Assembly (NCBI GenBank): GCA_030824075.1
Contig: JAVBYJ010000018.1
Location: 1 to 40,759, forward strand
Length of the DNA: 40,759 nucleotides
From: Geothrix sp.
Lineage (GTDB): Bacteria; Acidobacteriota; Holophagae; Holophagales; Holophagaceae
Direction of reading: 5' to 3'
The translations under genes and the position numbers were made by a program. Below the pieces are notes generated by a model. It saw only the letters and a list, made by a program, of their open reading frames with translations, made no database searches and was not told the DNA's origin. This document shows, piece after piece, positions 33,170 through 40,759 of the stretch. How positions within the stretch are numbered: the first letter of the stretch is position 1; every line of letters begins with the position of its first letter.

Positions 33170-33888
33170 TGGCCATCCTGGAGATCAAGAATGTCAGCAA
33201 GTTCTTTGGCGGGCTCGCGGCCAATTCAGACGTGTCCTTCTCCGTGGAGGAAGGCATGATCATGGGCCTCATTGGGCCCAATGGCGCGGGGAAGACCACC
33301 CTCTTCAATTGCATCACCGGTTACTACCCGCCTTCCAGAGGTGAGATTATTTTCGATGGCCGTCGCATGAATGGCTTGGATCCGGACAAGGTCTGCATGC
33401 TGGGTATGGTGCGCACCTGGCAGAAGGTCCGGCCCCTCGCGAAGCTCTCCGTGGTGGATAACGTGATGGTGGGCGCCCTGGCGCGGACCTCCTCGCTGAA
33501 GGTCGCCCGGGAGATGGCCATGGAGCAGATCAAGGTGGTCCGCATGGAACATCGGGTCGACTTCCTGGCCGGTGGTTTGCCCATCGGCGAGCGCAAGAAG
33601 CTTGAGGTGGCACGGGCCCTCGCCACGCAACCGAAACTGCTGTTGCTGGACGAAGTGATGGGTGGCTTGAACCCCGCCGAGAGCGAGGAAATCATCCAGC
33701 TGATCCTTGACATCAAGAAGCGCGGACTCACGCAGATGGTCATCGAGCACGACATGAAGGCCATCATGCGCATTTCCGACCGCATCGTCGTCCTGACTTC
33801 GGGGGAAAAGCTCACGGAAGGATCCCCGCAGGAAGTCGTCAGCAATCCCGATGTGATCAGCGCCTACCTGGGTGAGAGCCATGCTTAA
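33169..33888 (+). CDS. livG: Branched-chain amino-acid ABC transporter ATPase LivG
   Basis: 239 residues. Walker A GPNGAGKTT (36-44) is standard. The signature region reads LPIGERKKLEVARAL where LivG usually has a YGQQRRLEIAR form, and Walker B is LLLLDEVMGGLNP rather than DEPAAGLNP; the catalytic Glu is kept. The switch His is in VIEHDMKAIM. These changes are within the family's variation as far as I recall, but are worth noting beside the canonical LivF. The start overlaps the livM stop by one base and the end overlaps livF by eight, so it is translationally coupled on both sides. Confidence 0.92.
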   Translation: MAILEIKNVSKFFGGLAANSDVSFSVEEGMIMGLIGPNGAGKTTLFNCITGYYPPSRGEIIFDGRRMNGLDPDKVCMLGMVRTWQKVRPLAKLSVVDNVMVGALARTSSLKVAREMAMEQIKVVRMEHRVDFLAGGLPIGERKKLEVARALATQPKLLLLDEVMGGLNPAESEEIIQLILDIKKRGLTQMVIEHDMKAIMRISDRIVVLTSGEKLTEGSPQEVVSNPDVISAYLGESHA

Positions 33889-34585
33889 GATCGAGAAGCT
33901 CAACTTCGCGTACGACGATCTCAAGGTTCTATGGGATGTAGATCTGGAAGTGAACCAGGGTGAGATTGTCACCGTTGTGGGGGCCAATGGCGCCGGCAAG
34001 TCCACGACGCTGAAGAACATCTCCCGCCTGGTGAAACCCACGTCCGGGACCATGACTTTCGAGGGCAAGGACCTTTGCAAGATGCAATCCCATCACGTGG
34101 TCGAAGCGGGGCTTGTGCAGGTTCCCGAGGGCCGCCGCATCTTTCCCGAAATGACCGTGCTGGAAAACCTCCGCATGGGGTCCTATGTCAAGGCCACCCG
34201 GGCCGATCGCCAGAAGAACATCGACTGGGTGTTCGAGCTGTTTCCCCGGCTCAAGGAGCGGGAGAAGCAGCTGGGGGGCACCATGTCTGGCGGGGAGCAG
34301 CAGATGCTCGCCATCGCCCGGGGCCTCATGGCCAATCCCAAGATCCTCCTGCTCGACGAGCCCTCCCTGGGCCTGTCTCCCCTGCTGGTGAAGAACATCT
34401 TCGACATCATCACCGGCATCAACAGTCAGGGCGTTACCATCCTTCTGGTGGAACAGAATGTCTACCAGTCCCTCCGCATTTGCCACCGGGCCTACGTGAT
34501 GGAAACCGGTCGGGTCGTGCTGACGGGCAAGGGCGATGAACTGCTCAACAACGACCACATCAAGAAAGCCTTTCTGGGCATGTGA
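33881..34585 (+). CDS. livF: Branched-chain amino-acid ABC transporter ATPase LivF
   Basis: 234 residues. Walker A GANGAGKST (34-42), VPEGRRIFPEMTVLENL (the LivF hallmark after the Q-loop), signature MSGGEQQMLAIARGL, Walker B ILLLDEPSLGLSP and switch LLVEQN are all canonical. The ATG at 33881 overlaps the end of livG by eight bases; a GTG at 33872 is in frame but lacks a better ribosome site. It pairs with LivG to drive LivHM. A CBS-domain gene starts 12 bases after its stop. Confidence 0.94.
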   Translation: MLKIEKLNFAYDDLKVLWDVDLEVNQGEIVTVVGANGAGKSTTLKNISRLVKPTSGTMTFEGKDLCKMQSHHVVEAGLVQVPEGRRIFPEMTVLENLRMGSYVKATRADRQKNIDWVFELFPRLKEREKQLGGTMSGGEQQMLAIARGLMANPKILLLDEPSLGLSPLLVKNIFDIITGINSQGVTILLVEQNVYQSLRICHRAYVMETGRVVLTGKGDELLNNDHIKKAFLGM

Positions 34586-34596
34586 GGAGAATACTG

Positions 34597-35019
34597 ATGA
34601 CCACCGTCGCAAAGTGGATGACCAAGAACCCCACGACCATCGACCAGGATGCCTCGATCATCGAAGCCATCCACCTCATGAAGGAAAAGGGCATCCGCCG
34701 CCTTCCGGTCATGGCCAAGGGGCAGTTCACTGGCCTGATCACGGAGCGGATGATCAAGGACTATACGCCCGGCAAGGCCACCTCCCTGGATACGTGGGAG
34801 GTTCACTACCTGTTGTCCAAGACCCCGGTCAAGGAGGTGATGAACACCTCCCCCCGCACGGTGCACCCCGAAACCGACCTCGCCACTGCAGCCCAGGCCA
34901 TCCTGGATCACAAGCTGTACGGCCTGTGCGTGGTGGATGCCAAGGGTGACTTGGTGGGCATCATGTCTGTGGGCGACATGCTTCGGGCCGTGGTGGAGTT
35001 CGCCAAAACCGTGAAGTAG
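34597..35019 (+). CDS. Two-CBS-domain protein, last gene of the liv operon
   Basis: 140 residues consisting of a tandem CBS pair (about 3-60 and 78-135): VAKWMTKNPTTIDQDASI with GIRRLPVMAKGQFTGLIT, then VKEVMNTSPRTVHPETDL with LYGLCVVDAKGDLVGIMS. It has no signal, helix or enzymatic domain. CBS pairs bind adenosine nucleotides and regulate linked channels, transporters or enzymes. AGGAG (34585-34589) is 7 bases before the ATG at 34597 and overlaps the livF stop codon, so it is coupled to the transporter. A role as energy sensor for LivGF is inferred from this position; similar stand-alone pairs (AcuB-like) have other roles. The 79 bases after it hold the ribosome site of the next gene and no clear terminator. 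Confidence 0.83.
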   Translation: MTTVAKWMTKNPTTIDQDASIIEAIHLMKEKGIRRLPVMAKGQFTGLITERMIKDYTPGKATSLDTWEVHYLLSKTPVKEVMNTSPRTVHPETDLATAAQAILDHKLYGLCVVDAKGDLVGIMSVGDMLRAVVEFAKTVK

Positions 35020-35098
35020 ACACCTCTGAAGGGTTTGGGTTGACCTTGCCTCCCGTCCCCCGGGAAGATCGGAGGACCTTTCGTTTCAGGGAGACACC

Positions 35099-36373
35099 TT
35101 GAGTCCAGCTCAACGCTTGCGCGACATCCGCGATGGATTCGAACGCCCATTCTGGGTGGCCAACGTCAGCGAGTTGTTCGAGCGCCTGTCGTATTACGCG
35201 GCCTTCGCCTCCCTGGCGCGCTACCTGAACGAGTCGCTTGGGTTTCCGACGCAGGATGCCAGCAGCTTGGCCGGACTGTTCGGCGGGCTGGTGTGGTTCA
35301 TGGCGGCCTTCGGAGGGGCCTTCGCGGATCGTCTCGGGTTCCGCCGGGCGCTCTCCCTGGCCTACCTGATCCTCAGCTGCTCCTACTTCCTGCTGGGTTC
35401 GCTGGGGTCCACCTGGATGGCCCCGATCCGCGGCGCGGTGCCCCTGGGCGTGCTCGTGGCCTTCCTGCTGATGCTGCCGGCCCTCGGCATTGCGCTGGTG
35501 AAACCGGCCGTGGTCGGCACGACGGCGCGGGCCTCCAAGGACAATGTCCGTTCCATCGGCTATTCGATCTACTACACGCTGGTGAACATCGGCGGGGCCG
35601 CCGGTCCCTACGTGGCGTCGTATGTCCATCGGCACATGAGCGTCGAGAACGTCTTCCGCGTGGCGGCGATCAGCGTGTTCGTGATGTTCTTCGCCGTGCT
35701 GCTGCTGTTCAAGGAACCGCGCAAGGAGGGGGACGCGCCGCCGCCCTCCTTCGCGGAAACCGGGAAGAACTTCCTCACCGTGATCTCGAACCCGAAGTTC
35801 ATGCTGTTCCTGCTGATCTTCACCGGCTACTGGGTGGTGTACTGGCAGGAGTTCATCACGCTGCCCCTCTATGTCGTGAAGTACATCGACCCGAAGGCGG
35901 ATACGGAACTCCTCCTGGTCACGGGTCCCCTTGTCGTGATCTCGCTGACGGTTCTGATCAACCTGGCCACCCAGAAGATCGCCTCCGTGAAAGCGGTCAC
36001 CATCGGAACCCTGATCTCGTCCCTGGCCTGGATCGTGTTGATCTTCATGCCGACCGTGACCGGCGTGATCATCACGCTCGTCTGCGTGGCGCTCGGTGAG
36101 ATCGTGCAGTCCCCGCGCTACTACGAGTACATCTCCCGCCTCGCCCCTCCGGGTCAGCAGGGGACCTATATGGGCTTTGCTTTCCTCCCGATTGGCCTTG
36201 GCTCGCTGATCGGCGGCTGGTTCGGAGGGAAGCTGATGCATCACTTCGGTGAAGTGAAGCGCCAGCCGACCGGCATGCTCTGGACGATCATCGGGGTGGG
36301 GGTGCTCACGGCCCTGCTGCTGTGGGCGTACGACCGCATGCTCCCGGCGAAGCCTGACCCCGCCGCAGACTGA
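35099..36373 (+). CDS. MFS transporter, POT/PTR-like (probable peptide uptake)
   Basis: 424 residues, about twelve helices, no cleavable leader. ANVSELFERLSYYAAF (about 20-35) has the ExxERxxYY pattern of proton-coupled oligopeptide transporters (usually ExxERFxYY), and the loop GAFADRLGFRRA is the MFS motif A. KPAVVGTTARAS (about 139-150) and the YSIYYTLVNIGGAAGPY helix also match that group. Bacterial POT proteins usually have fourteen helices and about 460-500 residues, so this is a shortened or divergent member. The start is TTG at 35099, supported by AGGGAG 5 bases upstream. Its stop is four bases from that of the convergent dipeptidyl-peptidase gene, which fits uptake of peptides. Substrate not certain. 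Confidence 0.75.
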   Translation: MSPAQRLRDIRDGFERPFWVANVSELFERLSYYAAFASLARYLNESLGFPTQDASSLAGLFGGLVWFMAAFGGAFADRLGFRRALSLAYLILSCSYFLLGSLGSTWMAPIRGAVPLGVLVAFLLMLPALGIALVKPAVVGTTARASKDNVRSIGYSIYYTLVNIGGAAGPYVASYVHRHMSVENVFRVAAISVFVMFFAVLLLFKEPRKEGDAPPPSFAETGKNFLTVISNPKFMLFLLIFTGYWVVYWQEFITLPLYVVKYIDPKADTELLLVTGPLVVISLTVLINLATQKIASVKAVTIGTLISSLAWIVLIFMPTVTGVIITLVCVALGEIVQSPRYYEYISRLAPPGQQGTYMGFAFLPIGLGSLIGGWFGGKLMHHFGEVKRQPTGMLWTIIGVGVLTALLLWAYDRMLPAKPDPAAD

Positions 36374-36377
36374 ACAC

Positions 36378-38540
36378 TCAGAGGTTCTTCGAGATGAAGT
36401 CCCACATGGCCTGATAGCGCGCCCAGTTATGCTGGGGCGCGCGGGGACTGTGGTCCGAGCCGGGCAGGAGCACCAGCTGGACCGGATGTCCGGCCTTCTG
36501 GAGGGCGTCCACCAGCATGATGGTGTTCTGGGGGTGGACATTGTCGTCCAGGGTGCCGTGCAGCAGGAGCAGGCGGCCCGAGAGCTGGCCCGCCGCCTTC
36601 AGGACTGAGCTGGATTCGTACCCGGCCTTGTTTTGGGCGGGCAGGCCCATGAAGCGCTCGGTGTAGATGCTGTCGTAGAGGCTCCAGTCCACCACTGGCG
36701 CTCCGGCGGTGCCCAGCTTCCAGGCTCTGCTGTGGGTGAGGGCGTAGGTGACCATGAACCCGCCGTAGCTCCAGCCATCAAGGCAGATCCGGTCCATGTC
36801 CGCCCAGCCCTGGGCCTTCAGCCAGACGTGGCCATCGAGTTGGTCCCGAAGTTCCTGGGTGCCCAGGTCACGGTGGACGCCAAAGGCGCTCGCCGGCCCC
36901 TTCGCGGAGGCGCTGCGGTTGTCGCAGATCCAGGTGACGATGCCCTGCTGCGCCAGGAACTGGTACCAGAGCATGTCGCGGCCCCAGGCATTCCGGACCA
37001 TGGGTGCGGCCGGCCCGCCGTAGATCTCCTGGAAGACCGGATATCGTTTCGCGGGATCAAAATCCGTGGGCAGGACCAGCATGGACTCCATGGGGAAACC
37101 ATCGCGGGTCTCAACCTGCTGGAAGCGGACTTCGCCCCATTTCAGGGTCTTGAGCTTCTCGCTGGGATTGGCGTCGATGAGCCGGACCTGTTTTCCGGCT
37201 CCTTCGTGCAGGGCCTGTTGAGGCGGAGTCTGGACATCGCTCCAGGTATCGAGGAAGGCCGTGAAGGGGGCGTTGAAACGCACGCGGTGCGTGCCGGGCC
37301 GCTCCGTGAGGCGGGTGAGGTTCTGGCCGTCGAGGCCGATGCGGTAGGCGTCCAGGCCGATGGGGCTGCGTTCCGTGGCGTCGAAGTAGAGCCTGCCGGC
37401 CTTGGCGTCCACACCGTGAACGCGCTTCACGTCCCAGTCCCCGGCGGTGACGGCGCGGATCAGCTTCCCATTCCGGTCATGGCGGTAGACATGGTGGTGC
37501 CCTGTGCGTCCGGATTCCCAGAGGAATCCGCCATCCGGGAGAAAGCGGGGCAGGGGGAGGCGCTCCTGCCAGGCCCGGCCCTGTTCATGGAGGAGCTGTT
37601 TCGAGGCGGACCCCTCGTAGCGGCGAAGGTCCAGCCAGCTCTGAATGCGATCCTGATAAGCGGCCAGCAGGCGGCCTTCGGGGTCCCAGCCCACCTGGAC
37701 AATGAGGGTCTCCTGGCCCGGGTAGGGGTCATCCGTCCAGACCGTGCGGCCCACCAGGTCCACCACGCCGAGGCGGGCGATAGGGTTGGGGTCCCCGGCC
37801 TTGGGGTAGCGCGCGGTCAGGGCTTTCTGGGGCTGGAAGCGGTCATCCATGAGGGTGAAGACGGGCACTTTCGTCTCGTCCAAGGTCAGGAAGGCAAGAC
37901 GCTTTGAATCGGGTGACCACCAGAAGGCACGGAAGCTGCCGCGTCCGTAAACTTCCTCCTGATACACCCAGTCCAGACGCCCGTTGAACACCGTTTCGCT
38001 GCCGCCGGTGGTCAGCCGGGTCTCCGTGCCCGTGGCCACCTCCACCCGATAGAGGTCGTTTCCGCGCAGGTAGGCCACCTGATGACCGTTGGGGCTGAAG
38101 GTGGGCTCGTCGGTCCTGCCGACTGCGAGGCGCTTCGCCTTGGCAGCTTCCACGTCCAGCAGGTAGAGGTCATCGCCCACGGTGAGCAGGAAGGCACTGC
38201 GGCCTTCGTTCCAGGTGAAGCTGGCGCGGCCCAAGGCGGCCTTCGCGCTGGCCTCGGGGGCCCCCGCAGTCACCAGGGCGGCCTGGAGTCGGCCCGCCTC
38301 AAGCAGGGGCTTCGATTCCCAGGTGGCGGGATCCACGCGAAGGAGGGTCACCTGGTCCCCTTCCCGCCGGGTCTGGACCAGGGCGCCGTCGGGCAGCCAG
38401 TCCAGGCGGGTGGCGGGCATCCCGGTGTAGGTCTTCTTGAGGGTCGGGTGAGCGAGGGATTCAAGCGTGAGGCGTTCCGTACCCTGTCCCAGCAGGCAGG
38501 AGGCGAAGACGAGGCAGGCCAGGTTGGTGCGGAGGGACAT
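36378..38540 (-). CDS. Dipeptidyl-peptidase IV-type serine peptidase (S9B)
   Basis: 720 residues, exported (leader about 1-19, SCLLGQG). The first part (to about 460) is an eight-bladed beta-propeller with repeats such as PTFSPNGHQVAYLRGNDLY and SPDSKRLAFLTLDETKVP; in this last part VYQEEVYGR carries the double Glu that binds the substrate N-terminus in DPP IV. The alpha/beta-hydrolase part has GWSYGGFM (Ser591), GTLDDNVHP (Asp665 or 666) and GSDHSPRAP (His697). It should release X-Pro dipeptides in the periplasm. GGAG precedes the ATG. Together with the convergent transporter and a prolidase upstream, it suggests use of proline-rich peptides. Confidence 0.92.
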   Translation of the reverse strand: MSLRTNLACLVFASCLLGQGTERLTLESLAHPTLKKTYTGMPATRLDWLPDGALVQTRREGDQVTLLRVDPATWESKPLLEAGRLQAALVTAGAPEASAKAALGRASFTWNEGRSAFLLTVGDDLYLLDVEAAKAKRLAVGRTDEPTFSPNGHQVAYLRGNDLYRVEVATGTETRLTTGGSETVFNGRLDWVYQEEVYGRGSFRAFWWSPDSKRLAFLTLDETKVPVFTLMDDRFQPQKALTARYPKAGDPNPIARLGVVDLVGRTVWTDDPYPGQETLIVQVGWDPEGRLLAAYQDRIQSWLDLRRYEGSASKQLLHEQGRAWQERLPLPRFLPDGGFLWESGRTGHHHVYRHDRNGKLIRAVTAGDWDVKRVHGVDAKAGRLYFDATERSPIGLDAYRIGLDGQNLTRLTERPGTHRVRFNAPFTAFLDTWSDVQTPPQQALHEGAGKQVRLIDANPSEKLKTLKWGEVRFQQVETRDGFPMESMLVLPTDFDPAKRYPVFQEIYGGPAAPMVRNAWGRDMLWYQFLAQQGIVTWICDNRSASAKGPASAFGVHRDLGTQELRDQLDGHVWLKAQGWADMDRICLDGWSYGGFMVTYALTHSRAWKLGTAGAPVVDWSLYDSIYTERFMGLPAQNKAGYESSSVLKAAGQLSGRLLLLHGTLDDNVHPQNTIMLVDALQKAGHPVQLVLLPGSDHSPRAPQHNWARYQAMWDFISKNL

Positions 38541-38601
38541 GAAGGCTCCGGAAGGTGGCTTTATGTATATCGCAAGGTGAGGCTATTGGGACCAGGGTCA
38601 A

Positions 38602-38628
38602 GGTCAGGAGGCTGAAGGGCTCCCGACC
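38602..38628 (-). terminator. Hairpin after the histidine kinase gene
   Basis: A 9-bp stem with one mismatch and a 9-nt loop lies between the kinase stop and the S9 peptidase start. There is no T-run. Possible weak terminator; the remaining bases of the gap hold the AT-rich stretch and GGAG site ahead of the peptidase gene. Confidence 0.3.
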
Positions 38629-38655
38629 CTGAGCCAGCTCATGGACGGACAAGCT

Positions 38656-39495
38656 CTAAGCCCCGCCTTCTTCCAGCTGGAGTTCCACCCAGGCCAGGGT
38701 ACCGGTGGCGTGGGGCTGCAGGCCCATCCTTCCTCCCAGCAGGTTGATGAGGCCCGCGGCCAGCGGCAGGCCGATGCCGAGGCCCTCCCGGACCCGATGC
38801 GGAAGGGGCTCCCCCTGTTGAAAGGGCTGCAGGAGGGTGGGCCAGCCAACGGGGAGCCCGGCACCCGTATCCATCACCTCGAATCGCAAGTGGCAACGGC
38901 CATCTGCCCGATGGGTGGTCCATCGAACCTGGATGGAACCCTCCTTCGTGAATCGGATGGCGTTCTCCAGAAGGGCCGCGAGGGCTCGCCGAAGGCGCGG
39001 GCCATCACAGGCGACGGGAGTGGGCAGGGGCGCCGCTTCTACGGAAAGGGCCAAGCCCTTGGCAGCCGCCGTGACGCTGTATTCCGCGGTCAGTTCCTTG
39101 AGGTGCGCCTCCAGATCCATCAGGTTGGGGTGGACCTGGAGCATTCCCTGTTGGAGCGCGGTGAAATCCAGGAGGTCCTGCACCAGGTTCTGCAGGCGCC
39201 GAGAAGCCGCGTCGGCGCGGGTCAGTATTTCCAGCTGCTCGGGGTTGGGACCCAGCTGCCGCAACATGTACAAGGTGCCCGAGAGAATCTGCAGAGGGGT
39301 CCTCAGCTCATGGTGTGCGTTGTCGGCGAACGTTTCCTGGGCCCGACGAAGCTGCTGCTCCGCTTCCAGGGCTTGGCGCTGACTGCGTATGATGCGGGAC
39401 TTCGCCGACACCACGCTGAAGAGCGCAAACCAGCTGAGCAGCACCACGACCAGTGTGGTCAGGACGAAGATCAGGAAGAGCTGGGCTTCCTGCAT
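38656..39495 (-). CDS. Sensor histidine kinase with one membrane helix
   Basis: 279 residues. One hydrophobic helix (about 6-29) and no extracytoplasmic domain, then a short coiled linker and the dimerisation domain with the H-box HHELRTPLQIL (phospho-acceptor His62). The ATPase domain has the N-box LLENAIRFT (Asn178), DTGAGL (209-214) and GLGIGLPLA (238-246). There is no PAS, HAMP or receiver domain, and no response-regulator gene in the window. The start overlaps the end of the upstream membrane-protein gene by 25 bases, so the pair is translationally coupled and the membrane protein may supply the sensing part. The target is unknown. Confidence 0.9.
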   Translation of the reverse strand: MQEAQLFLIFVLTTLVVVLLSWFALFSVVSAKSRIIRSQRQALEAEQQLRRAQETFADNAHHELRTPLQILSGTLYMLRQLGPNPEQLEILTRADAASRRLQNLVQDLLDFTALQQGMLQVHPNLMDLEAHLKELTAEYSVTAAAKGLALSVEAAPLPTPVACDGPRLRRALAALLENAIRFTKEGSIQVRWTTHRADGRCHLRFEVMDTGAGLPVGWPTLLQPFQQGEPLPHRVREGLGIGLPLAAGLINLLGGRMGLQPHATGTLAWVELQLEEGGA

Positions 39496-40145
39496 AGGAA
39501 CACCTTGGCGAGGGAAAGTTGGTACAGAACGATAACCACTCCGTTGACGATCCAGGGGAGGGGTACCAGGTGAGGCGGCAGGTTCCGAAGGAAATAATTG
39601 GAGCTGGCGTTGAAAATCAGGGTGGATGATCCGTAGATGAGGATAGCGCTGTAGAGCCAGAACTCAGGCTTGTCGGTGAGAATCTGATCGTCCTCCTGGA
39701 GGAGGAGTCGCCTGAGTTCATAGGTTCCCAAGCCGATGTAGAGCAGGCTCTGGGTGACCGTGAACAGGGTGTTGCGCCAGAACAGACCATCCACGAAGAT
39801 GCCCGTGACCGCAGCCAGAAGCCCGATCCCGAGACAGGCGGTGATGAGGTGCTTGCGCCGGGGCGTCGGCTCCGAAGTCTTGGCCAGTACCCAAAGCAGG
39901 CCGGTAAAGACAAGGGGCTGGGTCAGATGGCGGAACCACTGGTTGTTCCGGTGGGAAAGCGCCAAGGCGATGAAAATGACACCCTGCACCAGGTCGAAGA
40001 CCTGGACATAGAGATATGCGCGGATCCAGCTCGGTTGCTTGTAGCTGTCCCTGAACCGGCTCCAGGCGTAGGCGAGCAGGGGCGCCAGGATGGATGGATC
40101 GAGGACGTAGAGAAGGATCCAGTGGTAGACGGACTTGGACGCCAT
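39471..40145 (-). CDS. Seven-helix membrane protein of unknown function, coupled to the kinase
   Basis: 224 residues with about seven hydrophobic segments (near 9-27, 43-63, 71-90, 98-117, 126-143, 160-178 and 190-215) and short loops. A tryptophan/tyrosine-rich N-terminus and a short basic C-terminus are the only other marks. I do not recognise the family. It ends inside the kinase gene (25-base overlap), which has just one helix and no sensor domain. No good Shine-Dalgarno site is seen before the ATG, and the small upstream gene ends 14 bases earlier, so translation may be coupled to it. A membrane receptor for the kinase is a hypothesis from gene order. Confidence 0.75.
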   Translation of the reverse strand: MASKSVYHWILLYVLDPSILAPLLAYAWSRFRDSYKQPSWIRAYLYVQVFDLVQGVIFIALALSHRNNQWFRHLTQPLVFTGLLWVLAKTSEPTPRRKHLITACLGIGLLAAVTGIFVDGLFWRNTLFTVTQSLLYIGLGTYELRRLLLQEDDQILTDKPEFWLYSAILIYGSSTLIFNASSNYFLRNLPPHLVPLPWIVNGVVIVLYQLSLAKVFLCRKPSSS

Positions 40146-40159
40146 GGTAGGTAAGGGCG

Positions 40160-40489
40160 TCAGCTCTTGTTTGAAAGTCGGGATCCGGCGCAGTACGGCG
40201 GGCAGTCGTGAGTGTTCTGCACGAAGATGCAGGTGGGCTCGTCCAGGTCGGTGCCCACCGCGTCCACCGCCACCATCACCATTGTGGGGGACCCGTCCGC
40301 ATGTTGGCCACGGTAGATGCGGATGCCTGCGGCGCCGGGCTGGACGAGCAGCTGCTCGAAGGCGCTGCGGTTGAAGGCGGAGGCCAGATGGTCTCCAGCC
40401 TCGGCGCCGGACTGGAAGGCCTGGACAAGAGTGGCGGCCTCCTCCCGGGTGATGCGGTGGTCGCGGGTGGGATCGAAGGCGTCAGACAT
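40160..40489 (-). CDS. Small protein of unknown function
   Basis: 109 residues, soluble, no leader or helix. The N-terminal part (DPTRDHRITREEAATLVQAF) is helical and charged; the middle (IRIYRGQHADGSPTMVMVAVDAVG) looks like paired strands; the end has NTHDCPPYCAG with two Cys three residues apart, possibly metal-binding or a disulfide. Not recognised. It lies between pepQ and the seven-helix protein on the same strand, starting 54 bases after the pepQ stop, with GGAG-like purines upstream. Confidence 0.65.
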   Translation of the reverse strand: MSDAFDPTRDHRITREEAATLVQAFQSGAEAGDHLASAFNRSAFEQLLVQPGAAGIRIYRGQHADGSPTMVMVAVDAVGTDLDEPTCIFVQNTHDCPPYCAGSRLSNKS

Positions 40490-40543
40490 GCGAGGCTCCG
40501 GGGCGGGTCATGGAGGCGGAAGGGTATTCGGATTGATGGAGGG

Positions 40544-40759
40544 TCATTGCGCCAGGTGCGGTCGGGTGAGATTGCGGTGTCCGGTGGCGGTCACCAGCAG
40601 GTTGTCCTCGATCCTGATTCCGCCACAGGGGGTGAGTTCGTCAATGAGGGTCCAGTTGAACTTGGCCTTGTGTTCATTCGACCGGAAGGGGCGAAGCAGC
40701 ATCGGGATGAAGTAGAGGCCGGGCTCCACGGTAAACACCTGGTCCACGTCGATGGTGCG
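40544..40759 (-). CDS. pepQ: Xaa-Pro dipeptidase, C-terminal part (start outside window)
   Basis: Only the last 71 codons are present; the frame is open to the right edge. VFTVEPGLYFIPMLLRPFR holds a metal-binding Glu of M24 peptidases in the EPG motif, and LTPCGGIRIEDNLLVTATGHRNLTR has the second Glu in GIRIED followed by the usual terminal segment of prolidases. The match to bacterial PepQ is good at both motifs. The enzyme splits X-Pro dipeptides in the cytoplasm, the products expected from the exported DPP IV encoded 2 kb away. Confidence 0.88.
   Translation of the reverse strand, partial: RTIDVDQVFTVEPGLYFIPMLLRPFRSNEHKAKFNWTLIDELTPCGGIRIEDNLLVTATGHRNLTRPHLAQ

Noticed and set aside
1..40759. 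CRISPR arrays, tRNA/rRNA genes, insertion sequences, prophage genes
   Set aside because: Looked for regularly spaced repeats, cloverleaf-like conserved ends, transposase or integrase motifs; none seen. A weak or divergent tRNA could be missed by eye.

Overview
The window is high-GC DNA from a Gram-negative chemoheterotroph. Two outer-membrane porins, periplasmic binding proteins and secreted or lipid-anchored amylases show a diderm envelope. Codon use and the combination of a maltodextrin cluster, an Entner-Doudoroff locus and a Liv transporter would fit Acidobacteriota of the Holophagae (Geothrix-like) group, but that placement is a recollection-level guess, not a result. I see no rRNA, tRNA, CRISPR array, transposase or phage gene.

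Region 1 (1-15504, all + strand) is a starch/maltodextrin utilisation cluster: the 3' end of a cytoplasmic alpha-glucosidase, maltoporin LamB, a probably lipid-anchored GH13 amylase, MalK, MalE, MalF, MalG, a secreted stand-alone CBM41 starch-binding protein, a MalS-type periplasmic alpha-amylase, a short GT35 alpha-glucan phosphorylase and a lipoprotein type I pullulanase. Together they cover debranching and cutting outside the cytoplasm, passage through LamB, capture by MalE, import by MalFGK, and cytoplasmic hydrolysis or phosphorolysis. Most gene junctions carry a compact RNA hairpin, the strongest between malE and malF.

Region 2 (15491-20101) holds a voltage-gated ion channel with a calcium-channel-like pore, then a minus-strand set hpf - htpX - terC - zinc-ribbon protein read away from a divergent nhaR-type LysR regulator. 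It looks like an envelope or ion stress module.

Region 3 (20144-27344) is the Entner-Doudoroff locus: edd-eda, followed by a secreted AGE-superfamily protein, on the minus strand, divergent from zwf-pgl-hexR on the plus strand. The 109-bp divergent promoter carries two HexR-like palindromes, each overlapping one of the two predicted -10 boxes, so HexR probably controls both arms and itself. Glucose units released in region 1 would feed this pathway.

Region 4 (27433-35019) has a SHOCT-domain secreted protein, a 383-bp regulatory gap, a phosphate-porin-like outer-membrane porin, and a complete livJHMGF amino-acid ABC transporter with a two-CBS-domain protein as the last gene.

Region 5 (35099-40759) has a POT-like transporter convergent with a dipeptidyl-peptidase IV (S9B), then a minus-strand series: a histidine kinase overlapping a seven-helix membrane protein, a small protein of unknown function and the 3' end of an Xaa-Pro dipeptidase (pepQ). 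It suggests peptide scavenging with an unassigned membrane signalling pair.
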